From: Poritiphilus flavus
GTDB lineage: Bacteria; Bacteroidota; Bacteroidia; Flavobacteriales; Flavobacteriaceae
NCBI RefSeq assembly: GCF_009901585.1
Contig: NZ_WXYO01000008.1
Coordinates: forward strand, 1-64,000
Direction: 5' to 3'
Length of the DNA: 64,000 nucleotides
Shown: positions 50,662 to 58,628 of the stretch, piece by piece
Layout of the letters: the number at the start of each line of letters is the position of its first letter
Position numbering within the stretch: the stretch's first letter is position 1
Program-made: the position numbers and the translations under genes
Notes under the pieces: model-generated
Seen by the model: only the letters and a program-made list of their open reading frames with translations
Databases searched by the model: none
What the model was told of the DNA's origin: nothing

Positions 50662-51196
50662 TACGAATTCCATACAACTGGCAGAAAAAAAGTTCAACAG
50701 GCTTATTACGGTAATTTCTATTGTTGTTCCTCTTGTGGTGATGGCGCTATTCAGGGTACGCATACCTAATATGGAACCGCTGGGATTCTTGCCACCTATT
50801 TATGCAAGTATTAATGGCTTAACGGCAGTTTTCCTTATCATTGCTGTTTGGGCTATAAAGAACGGCAAACAGAAGTTGCATCAGAATCTCATGGTGACAT
50901 GCATCGCTTTTTCCCTGGTCTTCCTGGTCATGTATATTGCCTACCATATGAGTTCAGACCCTACCCCATTTGGTGGAGAAGGAGCGATAAAATATATCTA
51001 TTACTTTATACTGGTTTCTCATATTATACTTTCTGTGGTGATTATCCCCCTGGTTTTAAAAACTTATGCCCGGGCTTACCTCAAGAAGTTTGAGAGCCAC
51101 CGCAAACTGGCAAAGATAACCTTCCCCATCTGGCTCTATGTAGCCATTTCGGGAGTGATCGTGTACCTGATGATATCCCCATATTATGCGCATTAG
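50654..51196 (+). CDS. DUF420 family membrane protein (CtaM-like)
   Basis: A 180-residue integral membrane protein with about five helices (LITVISIVVPLVVMALF; LPPIYASINGLTAVFLIIAVWAI; HQNLMVTCIAFSLVFLVMYIAYHM; IYYFILVSHIILSVVIIPLVLKTY; ITFPIWLYVAISGVIVYLMI). Conserved histidines (KQKLHQNLM, YIAYHMSSDPT, SHIILS) fit DUF420. In Firmicutes the related CtaM is required for aa3 oxidase maturation. The location behind SCO1 supports the same role here, by inference. Start overlaps the SCO1 gene by 8 bases. Confidence 0.85.
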   Translation: MSDTNSIQLAEKKFNRLITVISIVVPLVVMALFRVRIPNMEPLGFLPPIYASINGLTAVFLIIAVWAIKNGKQKLHQNLMVTCIAFSLVFLVMYIAYHMSSDPTPFGGEGAIKYIYYFILVSHIILSVVIIPLVLKTYARAYLKKFESHRKLAKITFPIWLYVAISGVIVYLMISPYYAH

Positions 51197-51258
51197 TGCG
51201 TGCTATGATGGGAGAAACCGGAGCTAAGATGTTTAAATTGTCATAGCCGAATAATAAA

Positions 51259-51471
51259 ATGAAGAGAAGAATAATCGTAACGTTTTCTGTAATGTTCCTG
51301 CTACCGCTGGTCAGTTCGGCCCAATGCGCCATGTGCCGCGCGGTCCTGGAAAGTGAGGACAACAATACGATCGCTGAAGGGATCAATAACGGGATCGTCT
51401 ATTTGATGGCCATTCCCTATATCCTTGTGGGAGTGCTTTTCTACTTCGTCTATCGCAAGATGAAGTCTTGA
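51259..51471 (+). CDS. Small membrane protein with periplasmic CxxC motif
   Basis: A 70-residue protein: signal-like segment MKRRIIVTFSVMFLLPLVSSAQ, then CAMCRAVLESEDNNTIAEGINNGI and a hydrophobic helix (VYLMAIPYILVGVLFYFVYRKMKS). The CAMC motif, just after the cleavage site, would lie in the periplasm and could be a thiol or metal site. I do not recognise a named family. Position at the end of the oxidase assembly cluster suggests it helps oxidase biogenesis; this is inference from context only. Confidence 0.7.
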   Translation: MKRRIIVTFSVMFLLPLVSSAQCAMCRAVLESEDNNTIAEGINNGIVYLMAIPYILVGVLFYFVYRKMKS

Positions 51472-51496
51472 TTTACGGGAATTTTAACACTTTTTT

Positions 51497-51522
51497 AAAG
51501 GTATAACTGTAACAATACCTTT
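51497..51522. repeat. Inverted repeat around the -35-like element of the first exporter operon
   Basis: AAAGGTAT (51497-51504) and ATACCTTT (51515-51522) are perfect complements with a 10-base spacer that contains GTAAC (51509-51513). It could be an operator or a weak hairpin. Confidence 0.5.
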
Positions 51523-51537
51523 CCTTTAAAGTCTTAT
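51509..51537 (+). promoter_or_regulatory. ECF-sigma-like promoter GTAAC-N17-GTCTTAT of exporter operon 1
   Basis: GTAAC (51509-51513) and GTCTTAT (51531-51537) are separated by 17 bases and lie 44 bases before the permease gene at 51581. The same elements at the same spacing precede the second exporter operon (55331-55359). The pattern resembles the bipartite AAC/GTC promoters of extracytoplasmic-function sigma factors. Confidence 0.6.
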
Positions 51538-51580
51538 TGTAATACATTGCGTATTTCATCAATCATTTAAAACCAACCCA

Positions 51581-52825
51581 ATGTTCGATATTGAAAGATG
51601 GCAAGAGATCTTTGATACCATCCGAAAGAACAAATTGAGGACTTTTTTGACCGGGCTTTCCGTGGCATCCGGCATATTTATTCTTGTGATTTTATTGGGC
51701 TTTGGTAACGGTATGCAAAACGGTATTGCCAGAGAATTTGAACAGGATGCCGCTACCAGTGTTTGGGTTTGGCCAGGCACTACTACCAAAGAATACAAAG
51801 GCCTCAATCCCGGACGAAGGATTGAACTTAGAAATGAGAACTACGAAAACTCTGCCACTATGCTGGCAGACTTTATAGAATACAAATCTCCACGGATCTT
51901 TGTCAGGGATGTTACCGTCAATTACGGAAAAGAAGCTTTGGTTTACGGAATTCAGGGTGTTTCATACCAGTTCCAATTCATTGAGAATGCCAAGATGCGG
52001 GAAGGTCGTTTCCTGAATTACCAGGATGAGATCGGCACGGCTAAGGTGGCCATCATCGGGAATAAGATCAAGAAGGATGTTTTTGGGGATCTAGACACTC
52101 CGATTGGGGAGTTTATCGATATTTCCGGCATCCCATTTAAGATCATTGGCGTATTCTGGGAACAGGAAGAAAGGGAAGAGGAACGCATATATATTCCCAT
52201 TACCACAGCCCAGCGTGTTTTTAACGGCGCTGACCGGCTTAACAACCTTTCGTATACCTTGCCTCCGATGGAAAATTTTGACGAGGCGGTAGCCCAGGCA
52301 GTGAATTTTAAGAACGAACTGGAAAGTTACCTCAAGCAGGTACACATCGTGGCCCCTGATGATACCAGCGGAATCTTTGTTTGGAGCGCGATGGAAGAGG
52401 CTAAAAGGTATTACGGCCTAACTGGAAATATAAAAATATTCTTCTGGTTCGTCGGGATCTGCACCATTGTTGCCGGCGTAGTGGGAGTAAGCAATATCAT
52501 GTTTATTGTGGTCCGGGAACGAACCCGGGAAATAGGGATAAGAAAAGCGCTTGGAGCCAAACCCTGGTCTATAGTTGGAATGATCCTTCAGGAGTCCATT
52601 TTTGTTACTACTATAGCCGGTTTCTCTGGTTTCATTTTCAGTATGGGACTGCTGGAACTCGTTGGGCCAAATGTGGAAGTGGATTATGTGGTAAACCCTT
52701 CGGTAGATTTCAACATTGCCATATCTATGGTTTTTGTACTGATCATCGCCGGAGCGTTGGCCGGATTCTTCCCGGCATGGAGGGCAGCCAAAGTGCAGGT
52801 CATTGAGGCCCTAAAAGATGAATAA
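51581..52825 (+). CDS. ABC exporter permease, MacB/FtsX type (operon 1, first permease)
   Basis: A 414-residue permease without an ATPase domain. It has an N-terminal helix after an amphipathic start (MFDIERWQEIFDTIRKNKLRTFLTGLSVASGIFILVILLG), a large periplasmic MacB-PCD domain (~45-270), then three C-terminal helices forming the FtsX domain. The coupling motif is RERTREIGIRKALGAKPWSIVGMILQES. MacB-type systems push substrates through the outer membrane together with a periplasmic adaptor and TolC. It is paralogous to the permease at 56093. No ATPase gene is in this operon. Confidence 0.92.
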   Translation: MFDIERWQEIFDTIRKNKLRTFLTGLSVASGIFILVILLGFGNGMQNGIAREFEQDAATSVWVWPGTTTKEYKGLNPGRRIELRNENYENSATMLADFIEYKSPRIFVRDVTVNYGKEALVYGIQGVSYQFQFIENAKMREGRFLNYQDEIGTAKVAIIGNKIKKDVFGDLDTPIGEFIDISGIPFKIIGVFWEQEEREEERIYIPITTAQRVFNGADRLNNLSYTLPPMENFDEAVAQAVNFKNELESYLKQVHIVAPDDTSGIFVWSAMEEAKRYYGLTGNIKIFFWFVGICTIVAGVVGVSNIMFIVVRERTREIGIRKALGAKPWSIVGMILQESIFVTTIAGFSGFIFSMGLLELVGPNVEVDYVVNPSVDFNIAISMVFVLIIAGALAGFFPAWRAAKVQVIEALKDE

Positions 52826-52830
52826 GGTTT

Positions 52831-52850
52831 TTCCGTGACCAAACACGGAA
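52831..52850. repeat. Hairpin between the two permease genes of operon 1
   Basis: TTCCGTG (52831-52837) and CACGGAA (52844-52850) form a perfect 7-bp stem with loop ACCAAA. No T-run follows on the plus strand, so an RNA-stability or processing role is more likely than termination. Confidence 0.6.
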
Positions 52851-52896
52851 TGTATTGATAGCATTATCTTAATACTAGAGACAGAATTTAAGGAAC

Positions 52897-54156
52897 ATGT
52901 TTAATCGAGATCGATGGAAAGAGATTCTTGAGGTACTCACCAGTAACGTCTGGCGGACCCTCCTTACAGCCTTCGGAGTGTGCTGGGGGATCTATATTCT
53001 TATAATTCTTCTTGCTGCTGGGAAAGGATTGGAAAACGGTATCAAAAAGGATTTTGGCGATATTGCCACCAATACCATGTTCATGTGGACCCGCAGTACC
53101 ACCAAAGCGTATATGGGCCTTCCGAAGGGCCGTAGTTTCGAGTTTAAGCTGGAAGATGTACAGACCATTCGCGATAACGTGCCCAACCTTCGCTTTGTTT
53201 CGCCGCGAAACCGACTGGGTGGGTTCCGAAGTGCCAGTAATGTTGTACGAGGAATAAAAACTGGGGCCTATAACGTATACGGAGACTATCCCGAGATCAT
53301 AAACCAGGATCCGATGACCGTTACTTCCGGACGTTTTCTGAACCAGAATGACATCAATGAGAAACGAAAAATAGCCGTTATCGGGCTAGGGGTTAAAAGC
53401 GACCTTTACGATAAAGGAGAAGAGGTATTAGGTACTTATATCAAGATCCAGGGAGTGAATTTTATGGTGGTAGGGACCTATAAGAAAAATAGCAATGATG
53501 GCGATGGTGAGGAAGCACAAAAAGAGATCTTTGTTCCTTTCACCTCTTTTTCTCAGGCCTTCAACACCGGGAACGACGTAAGTTGGATGGCCATAACTGC
53601 GAATGACGGCAGTTCCATATCCGTTTTAAAGGAACGTATCATACAAACCATGAAGAACAAGCATAAAGTACATCCTGAAGATCAGCGGGCGATTGGGTAT
53701 TTTGACCTTTATGAGCAGTACAACCGTGTTGAGAGCCTCTTCGGCGCTCTCAAGGGTGTAGCCTATATCGTAGGGATCATGGTACTCCTATCCGGGATTA
53801 TCGGGGTGAGTAATATTATGCTGATCGTGGTAAAGGAGCGTACCAAGGAGATTGGAATAAGGCGGGCCCTGGGGGAGCAACCCTGGTCCATCAAAAAGCA
53901 AATACTTATGGAATCCATCTTCCTGACCATTATTTCGGGAATGATCGGTATAGTATTTGGTGCACTTTTTATTTACGGGGTTAATGCCCTTTTGGAAGCC
54001 GTTGGGCCCGTAGATATGTTCCTGAACCCCAGTGTAAGTGTTGGAGTGGTGGCCGGAGCCCTCATGATATTGATGATTTCGGGCTTACTGGCAGGTTTCA
54101 TCCCCGCACAGAGCGCTATCAAAGTAAAACCCATTGACGCACTTAGAACAGAATAA
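52897..54156 (+). CDS. ABC exporter permease, MacB/FtsX type (operon 1, second permease)
   Basis: A 419-residue permease of the same build: start MFNRDRWKEILEVLTSNVWRTLLTAFGVCWGIYILIILLAAGKG, a MacB-PCD periplasmic domain, and an FtsX domain with the coupling segment KERTKEIGIRRALGEQPWSIKKQILMES. It is closer to the permease at 57331 than to its own neighbour (compare the MWTRSTTKAYMGLPKGRS and VWSRSTSEPYKGFERGRR segments). The two permeases of each operon probably form a heterodimer. Confidence 0.92.
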   Translation: MFNRDRWKEILEVLTSNVWRTLLTAFGVCWGIYILIILLAAGKGLENGIKKDFGDIATNTMFMWTRSTTKAYMGLPKGRSFEFKLEDVQTIRDNVPNLRFVSPRNRLGGFRSASNVVRGIKTGAYNVYGDYPEIINQDPMTVTSGRFLNQNDINEKRKIAVIGLGVKSDLYDKGEEVLGTYIKIQGVNFMVVGTYKKNSNDGDGEEAQKEIFVPFTSFSQAFNTGNDVSWMAITANDGSSISVLKERIIQTMKNKHKVHPEDQRAIGYFDLYEQYNRVESLFGALKGVAYIVGIMVLLSGIIGVSNIMLIVVKERTKEIGIRRALGEQPWSIKKQILMESIFLTIISGMIGIVFGALFIYGVNALLEAVGPVDMFLNPSVSVGVVAGALMILMISGLLAGFIPAQSAIKVKPIDALRTE

Positions 54157-54189
54157 ATAGAACATCAATCAAAACAAACCATATAAGTA

Positions 54190-55299
54190 ATGAAGAAATC
54201 GGTAACCATTATCATCCTAATATTCATAGTCGTGGCTTTTGGAGGAGCTATGTTCTACCTCTATCAGAAAAATGCGGAGGACCCGGTGGTCTATGAGGTG
54301 GAAAAGCCTGAAAAAAAGACTATCATAAAGAAAACAGTAGCTACCGGAAGTATACTACCCCTGGAGGAGGTTCTCATCAAACCTAATATCTCCGGTGTAA
54401 TAGAAGAGGTGTATGTTGAGGGAGGAGATTACGTAAAATCAGGCGACCTGCTCGCCAAGATCAAAGTGGTGCCTAACCTCAATGCGCTTAACGATGCCCA
54501 GAACGCGATTGACGATGCGAAGATCACACTGGCAGACCAGCAACGCAACTACGAAAGGCAACTTGCTCTATTTAATAAAGGCGTGATCTCTCAAGCGGAT
54601 CTTGAACGGGCCCAGGTAACCAATGACCAGGCAAAGCAGGCCTATCAGGCGGCTACCAAACGCTACGATATCGTTAAAACCGGAACCACCAGCGGCTACA
54701 GGAATGCCGCTAATACGCTTATCCGCTCCACGGTAAGTGGAATGGTGCTGGAAGTGCCGGTTGAAGTGGGAAATCAGGTAATTGAAAGCAATAACTTCAA
54801 CGAAGGGACAACCATAGCTGCTGTGGCTGATGTGGAAAAAATGATCTTTGAAGGTAAAGTGGACGAATCGGAGGTTGGAAAGATCAAGGAAGACCTGCCA
54901 CTTGAAATTACAGTAGGAGCCATAGAAGACCAGGTGTTTGATGCAGTGCTGGATTACATCGCCCCAAAAGGAAATGAGGAAAACGGAGCGATACAGTTTG
55001 AGATCAAGGGTACCCTTTCCAAACAGGATACCGTATTTATCCGCGCCGGACTCAGCGCGAATGCTTCCATTATTTTGGGGAGAGCAGACAGCGTGCTGGC
55101 CGTTAAGGAAGCCCTTGTGCAGTTTGATCCTGAAACCAAAAAGCCCTATGTTGAGGTGTCCACAGGAGACCAGCAATTTGAACGCCGGGATGTGGAGCTC
55201 GGGATAAGCGATGGCATATTTGTCGAGATAAAATCCGGAGTCGATTCTGAAGACAGCATAAAAGTGTGGAATGAAGTAGAGCCCGAAGTTGGGACATAG
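54190..55299 (+). CDS. Periplasmic adaptor (HlyD/MacA/RND type) of exporter operon 1
   Basis: A 369-residue membrane-fusion protein: N-terminal anchor (VTIIILIFIVVAFGGAMFYLY), barrel-sandwich lipoyl halves (VATGSILPLEEVLIKPNISGVIEEVYVEGGDYVKSGDLLAKIK is spread over residues ~50-92), a coiled-coil hairpin (NAQNAIDDAKITLADQQRNYERQLALFNKGVISQADLERAQ), and the second lipoyl strand STVSGMVLEVPVEVGNQVIES. Beta-barrel and membrane-proximal domains follow. It bridges the permeases to an outer-membrane TolC channel. Operon 1 has no TolC gene, so it presumably uses the one at 59785. Confidence 0.92.
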   Translation: MKKSVTIIILIFIVVAFGGAMFYLYQKNAEDPVVYEVEKPEKKTIIKKTVATGSILPLEEVLIKPNISGVIEEVYVEGGDYVKSGDLLAKIKVVPNLNALNDAQNAIDDAKITLADQQRNYERQLALFNKGVISQADLERAQVTNDQAKQAYQAATKRYDIVKTGTTSGYRNAANTLIRSTVSGMVLEVPVEVGNQVIESNNFNEGTTIAAVADVEKMIFEGKVDESEVGKIKEDLPLEITVGAIEDQVFDAVLDYIAPKGNEENGAIQFEIKGTLSKQDTVFIRAGLSANASIILGRADSVLAVKEALVQFDPETKKPYVEVSTGDQQFERRDVELGISDGIFVEIKSGVDSEDSIKVWNEVEPEVGT

Positions 55300-55310
55300 C
55301 CCTTTTTAAC

Positions 55311-55332
55311 ACAAAAAGTGCTCACTTTTTGT
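55311..55332. terminator. Perfect 10-bp inverted repeat at the end of exporter operon 1
   Basis: ACAAAAAGTG (55311-55320) and CACTTTTTGT (55323-55332) are exact complements with a 2-base spacer (in practice a 4-6 base loop). It lies 12 bases after the adaptor stop codon and overlaps the GTAAC element of operon 2. It may terminate operon 1 weakly or act as an operator for operon 2. Confidence 0.55.
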
Positions 55333-55359
55333 AACATTTTTGCAACTTAATAGTCCTAT
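55331..55359 (+). promoter_or_regulatory. ECF-sigma-like promoter GTAAC-N17-GTCCTAT of exporter operon 2
   Basis: GTAAC (55331-55335) and GTCCTAT (55353-55359) with 17 bases between, 40 bases before the ATPase gene. This matches the element before operon 1 in both motifs and in spacing. Confidence 0.6.
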
Positions 55360-55398
55360 AACGGGAGCTAAATCCAAATTATTTAAGAGACACCGACC

Positions 55399-56100
55399 AT
55401 GATTGAAATAAAAGAGCTTCACAAGTCTTATCAAATGGGGAGTAATTCCCTGCATGTCCTGAAAGGCATCAACTTTACTGCCAAAGAAGGAGAACTCGTC
55501 GCTATTATGGGTTCTTCGGGATCCGGGAAGTCTACCTTGCTCAATATCCTTGGGATGTTGGATGTGGCAGACTCCGGGGAATACTACCTGGACGGGGTGC
55601 CGATCAAGGACCTCAATGAAACCAAAGCGGCCAAATACAGAAACCAGTTTTTAGGATTCGTATTTCAGTCATTCAACCTGATAAATTATAAAAGTGCCCT
55701 GGAGAACGTGGCCTTGCCGCTGTACTATCAGAAAATAGGTAGAAAGGAGCGTCAGGAAAAGGCCATGAAGTACCTGGAACAGGTGGGCCTTAAAGAATGG
55801 GCCACTCACTTGCCAAGTGAGCTTTCAGGTGGACAAAAACAAAGGGTGGCCATAGCAAGGGCAATGGCGGCGGAACCCAAGGTGCTGCTTGCAGATGAAC
55901 CTACCGGTGCCCTGGATAGTACCACCTCCTACGAAGTAATGGATCTGATCCAGAAGATTAACGACCAGGGGAATACCATCCTGGTGGTCACTCACGAGGA
56001 AGATATCGCGCATATGTGTAAAAGGATAGTACATCTTAAGGATGGGGTGATCGTAGAAGACAAGAAGATAAAACAAGTAAGGGTAACACAAAATGTTTGA
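55399..56100 (+). CDS. ABC exporter ATP-binding protein (MacB/LolD type)
   Basis: A 233-residue ATPase with Walker A GSSGSGKSTLL (residue ~41), Q-loop FVFQSFNLI, signature LSGGQKQRVAIARA, Walker B KVLLADEPTGALDS and the switch His in VVTHEEDIA. It belongs to the LolD/MacB/FtsE subgroup that works with FtsX-like permeases. It is the only ATPase in the two adjacent exporter operons and so is the likely motor for both permease pairs. It overlaps the next permease gene by 8 bases. Confidence 0.96.
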   Translation: MIEIKELHKSYQMGSNSLHVLKGINFTAKEGELVAIMGSSGSGKSTLLNILGMLDVADSGEYYLDGVPIKDLNETKAAKYRNQFLGFVFQSFNLINYKSALENVALPLYYQKIGRKERQEKAMKYLEQVGLKEWATHLPSELSGGQKQRVAIARAMAAEPKVLLADEPTGALDSTTSYEVMDLIQKINDQGNTILVVTHEEDIAHMCKRIVHLKDGVIVEDKKIKQVRVTQNV

Positions 56101-57322
56101 TAGAGATACCTGGCAAGAGATCTTTCACACACTCAAGAACAACAAACTTCGGACGTTCCTGACGGGCTTCTCTGTGGGCTGGGCTATCTTTATTTTGGTA
56201 ATGTTACTGGCGTCTGTAAATGGGATGCAGAACGGGTTTACCAATCAGTTCAATGACGATGCCACGAATTCCATCTTTATCCGGCCGGGGACCACGTCCA
56301 AAGCCTATGCCGGCTTTGAGGCAGGAAGAAGAATACAGCTTAAGAACGACGACTACGACTACATTCGCAAGAGCTTCCCAAAAGACATAGAACATATCAG
56401 CAGCCGCTACTTTACGTCTGCTTCTGCGCACTATAAGGGTGAGACCGGTTCTTATTCGTTACAGGCGGTTCATCCGGATCACCAGATCATAGAAAAGACG
56501 GTTATACTGAGCGGTCGATATTTCAATGAAGCCGACCAGGCCAATAAGGCCAAAGTTGCCGTGATCGGTAGAAAAGTTGGTGACGACCTTTTTAAGAACG
56601 AGGATCCTCTGGGGAATTTTGTCGAATTGAACGGCTTGTCTTTCCGGGTTATTGGAATATTTACCGATGAGGGGGATGACAATGCGGAAAGGCGAATTTA
56701 CGCCCCGATCTCTACCTATCAGCAGATCTACGGAAATACAGAAAAGGTGAACCAGATCGCCATGACCTATAATTCGGAGTACGATCTTACCAAAGCCCTG
56801 GAGTTCTCCGGCAGGTTGGAAGACCTCATGAAAAGAAGGCTTAAGATCTCCCCGGAAGATCAGTCAGGGCTGAATGTCTGGAACTATGCCCAGGCCTTTA
56901 GCGATATCAGTAGTTTTTCCGCGGTATTAAGTACCATAAGTATCGCGGTAGGTTTTTTGATCCTTATCGCCGGGATAGTAGGTATTGGTAACATTATGGT
57001 ATTTACTATTAAAGAGCGGACTAAGGAAATAGGGGTGCGGAAGGCACTTGGCGCCAAGCCCAGCCAGATCATTAACCTGGTATTGCTGGAATCTACCTTC
57101 ATTACCGCGCTTTCCGGATTTATCGGATTGACCTTTGCTTGGATATTATTATCGATAATCGGACCTAATTTTGATTTACCGGCTTTTAGTAATCCGTCCG
57201 TAGACCTGTCTACCGTGGTGACAGCGACGATCATCCTCATCATTGCAGGAGTTTTAGCAGGACTGATCCCTGCGGTAAAGGCGGCAAATGTTAAACCAAT
57301 TGTAGCATTAAGTGATAAATAG
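56093..57322 (+). CDS. ABC exporter permease, MacB/FtsX type (operon 2, first permease)
   Basis: A 409-residue permease: start MFDRDTWQEIFHTLKNNKLRTFLTGFSVGWAIFILVMLLA, a MacB-PCD domain, and FtsX helices with KERTKEIGVRKALGAKPSQIINLVLLES. Paralogue of the permease at 51581 (both have the GMQNG and GTTxKxYxG segments at the same place). It overlaps the ATPase gene, so the two are translationally coupled. Confidence 0.93.
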   Translation: MFDRDTWQEIFHTLKNNKLRTFLTGFSVGWAIFILVMLLASVNGMQNGFTNQFNDDATNSIFIRPGTTSKAYAGFEAGRRIQLKNDDYDYIRKSFPKDIEHISSRYFTSASAHYKGETGSYSLQAVHPDHQIIEKTVILSGRYFNEADQANKAKVAVIGRKVGDDLFKNEDPLGNFVELNGLSFRVIGIFTDEGDDNAERRIYAPISTYQQIYGNTEKVNQIAMTYNSEYDLTKALEFSGRLEDLMKRRLKISPEDQSGLNVWNYAQAFSDISSFSAVLSTISIAVGFLILIAGIVGIGNIMVFTIKERTKEIGVRKALGAKPSQIINLVLLESTFITALSGFIGLTFAWILLSIIGPNFDLPAFSNPSVDLSTVVTATIILIIAGVLAGLIPAVKAANVKPIVALSDK

Positions 57323-57330
57323 CTGATAGT

Positions 57331-58587
57331 ATGTGGTTGTTTGACAGAGATTTATGGATTGAGATCTTTCACACCCTCGGGAAGAACATGTTTCGCACTT
57401 TCCTGACCATGCTGGGGGTGATCTTCGCCATGATCATTCTGGTGCTGCTACTGGGGTCTGCCAATGGTATGAGCAACGGTTTTGATAAGGTCTTCGCTGG
57501 TACCGCTTCAAATAGCCTTTTTGTATGGAGCCGCTCTACATCGGAACCTTATAAAGGATTTGAACGAGGTAGAAGGATAAACTTCCGTATAGAGGATGCC
57601 GAGATCTTAAAGCGGAATATTCCCGAGATAGAGGTTTTGGCCCCGCGTATAGAGTTAGGGAATCACAGGGATGTGGTTACGGTATATCGCAAAGGCCAAA
57701 AGAGCGGTTCTTCCGTTTACGGGGATTATCCGGAAATAGACAATATCACCAAGAAGAAACTGATAGAGGGGAGATTCCTCAATAACTCAGATATAGAAGA
57801 TTCAAAGAAAGTCTGCGTAATAGGGGAGGAAACCTATAAGCTGCTTTTTGAAAAGGGGGAAAATGCCATAGGTGAAGATATCAGGATCAATGGGGTGTTC
57901 TTTTCAGTGGTCGGGATCTACAAGCCGAATAACAACATCAATATAGATGGCGAAAACGCGGTTTTTGTTCCTTTTACTACATTCCAAAAGGCCTTTAATT
58001 CAGGGGATAGAATGGGATGGATGGCCATTGCTGTAGAACCGAATACCGAAGTGCCAATAGTGGAAAATGAAATAAAGAAACTGCTTAAGATCAAGTACGA
58101 TATTCATCCGGACGACGAAAGGGCCATTGGTTCGTTCGATATGTCTGAGATCTTCAATAACATTTCCAGTTTTACGCTGGTTCTTAAGGGGTTCTCCTTC
58201 TTTGTCGGGATCTTCACATTACTGGCAGGTGTCATTGCCATCAGTAATATTCTATTGATCACGGTGAAGGAACGTACCAAGGAAATAGGTATACGAAGAG
58301 CGCTGGGTGCAACGCCAAAAATAGTCAGGCGCCAGATCGTTGTTGAGGCGATAGTGCTTACAGCCTTCGCAGGATTGATAGGTTTTGCAATGTCTGTTGG
58401 AATACTGGCGGTGCTGGATTCACTTTGGGGTAGCGGGGAAGACTTTCCGTTTGTAGACCCCATGGTCAGTATACCGCAATTTACCATATCGTTTTCACTA
58501 ATGGTGGGCTTAAGCGTATTGATTGGCTTAATCCCGGCAAACCGGGCTGTAAAAGTAAGGCCTATAGAAGCACTAAGAGAGGAGTAA
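57331..58587 (+). CDS. ABC exporter permease, MacB/FtsX type (operon 2, second permease)
   Basis: A 418-residue permease: start MWLFDRDLWIEIFHTLGKNMFRTFLTMLGVIFAMIILVLLLG, a MacB-PCD domain, and an FtsX domain with KERTKEIGIRRALGATPKIVRRQIVVEA. It is paralogous to the permease at 52897; both contain YGDYPEI and VFVPFTTF or equivalent segments in the periplasmic domain. It starts 9 bases after the first permease of operon 2. Confidence 0.93.
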   Translation: MWLFDRDLWIEIFHTLGKNMFRTFLTMLGVIFAMIILVLLLGSANGMSNGFDKVFAGTASNSLFVWSRSTSEPYKGFERGRRINFRIEDAEILKRNIPEIEVLAPRIELGNHRDVVTVYRKGQKSGSSVYGDYPEIDNITKKKLIEGRFLNNSDIEDSKKVCVIGEETYKLLFEKGENAIGEDIRINGVFFSVVGIYKPNNNINIDGENAVFVPFTTFQKAFNSGDRMGWMAIAVEPNTEVPIVENEIKKLLKIKYDIHPDDERAIGSFDMSEIFNNISSFTLVLKGFSFFVGIFTLLAGVIAISNILLITVKERTKEIGIRRALGATPKIVRRQIVVEAIVLTAFAGLIGFAMSVGILAVLDSLWGSGEDFPFVDPMVSIPQFTISFSLMVGLSVLIGLIPANRAVKVRPIEALREE

Positions 58588-58628
58588 TAGTTCAACCAAA
58601 ATAGCTAGTTATAACCAAAAAAAAGAGA

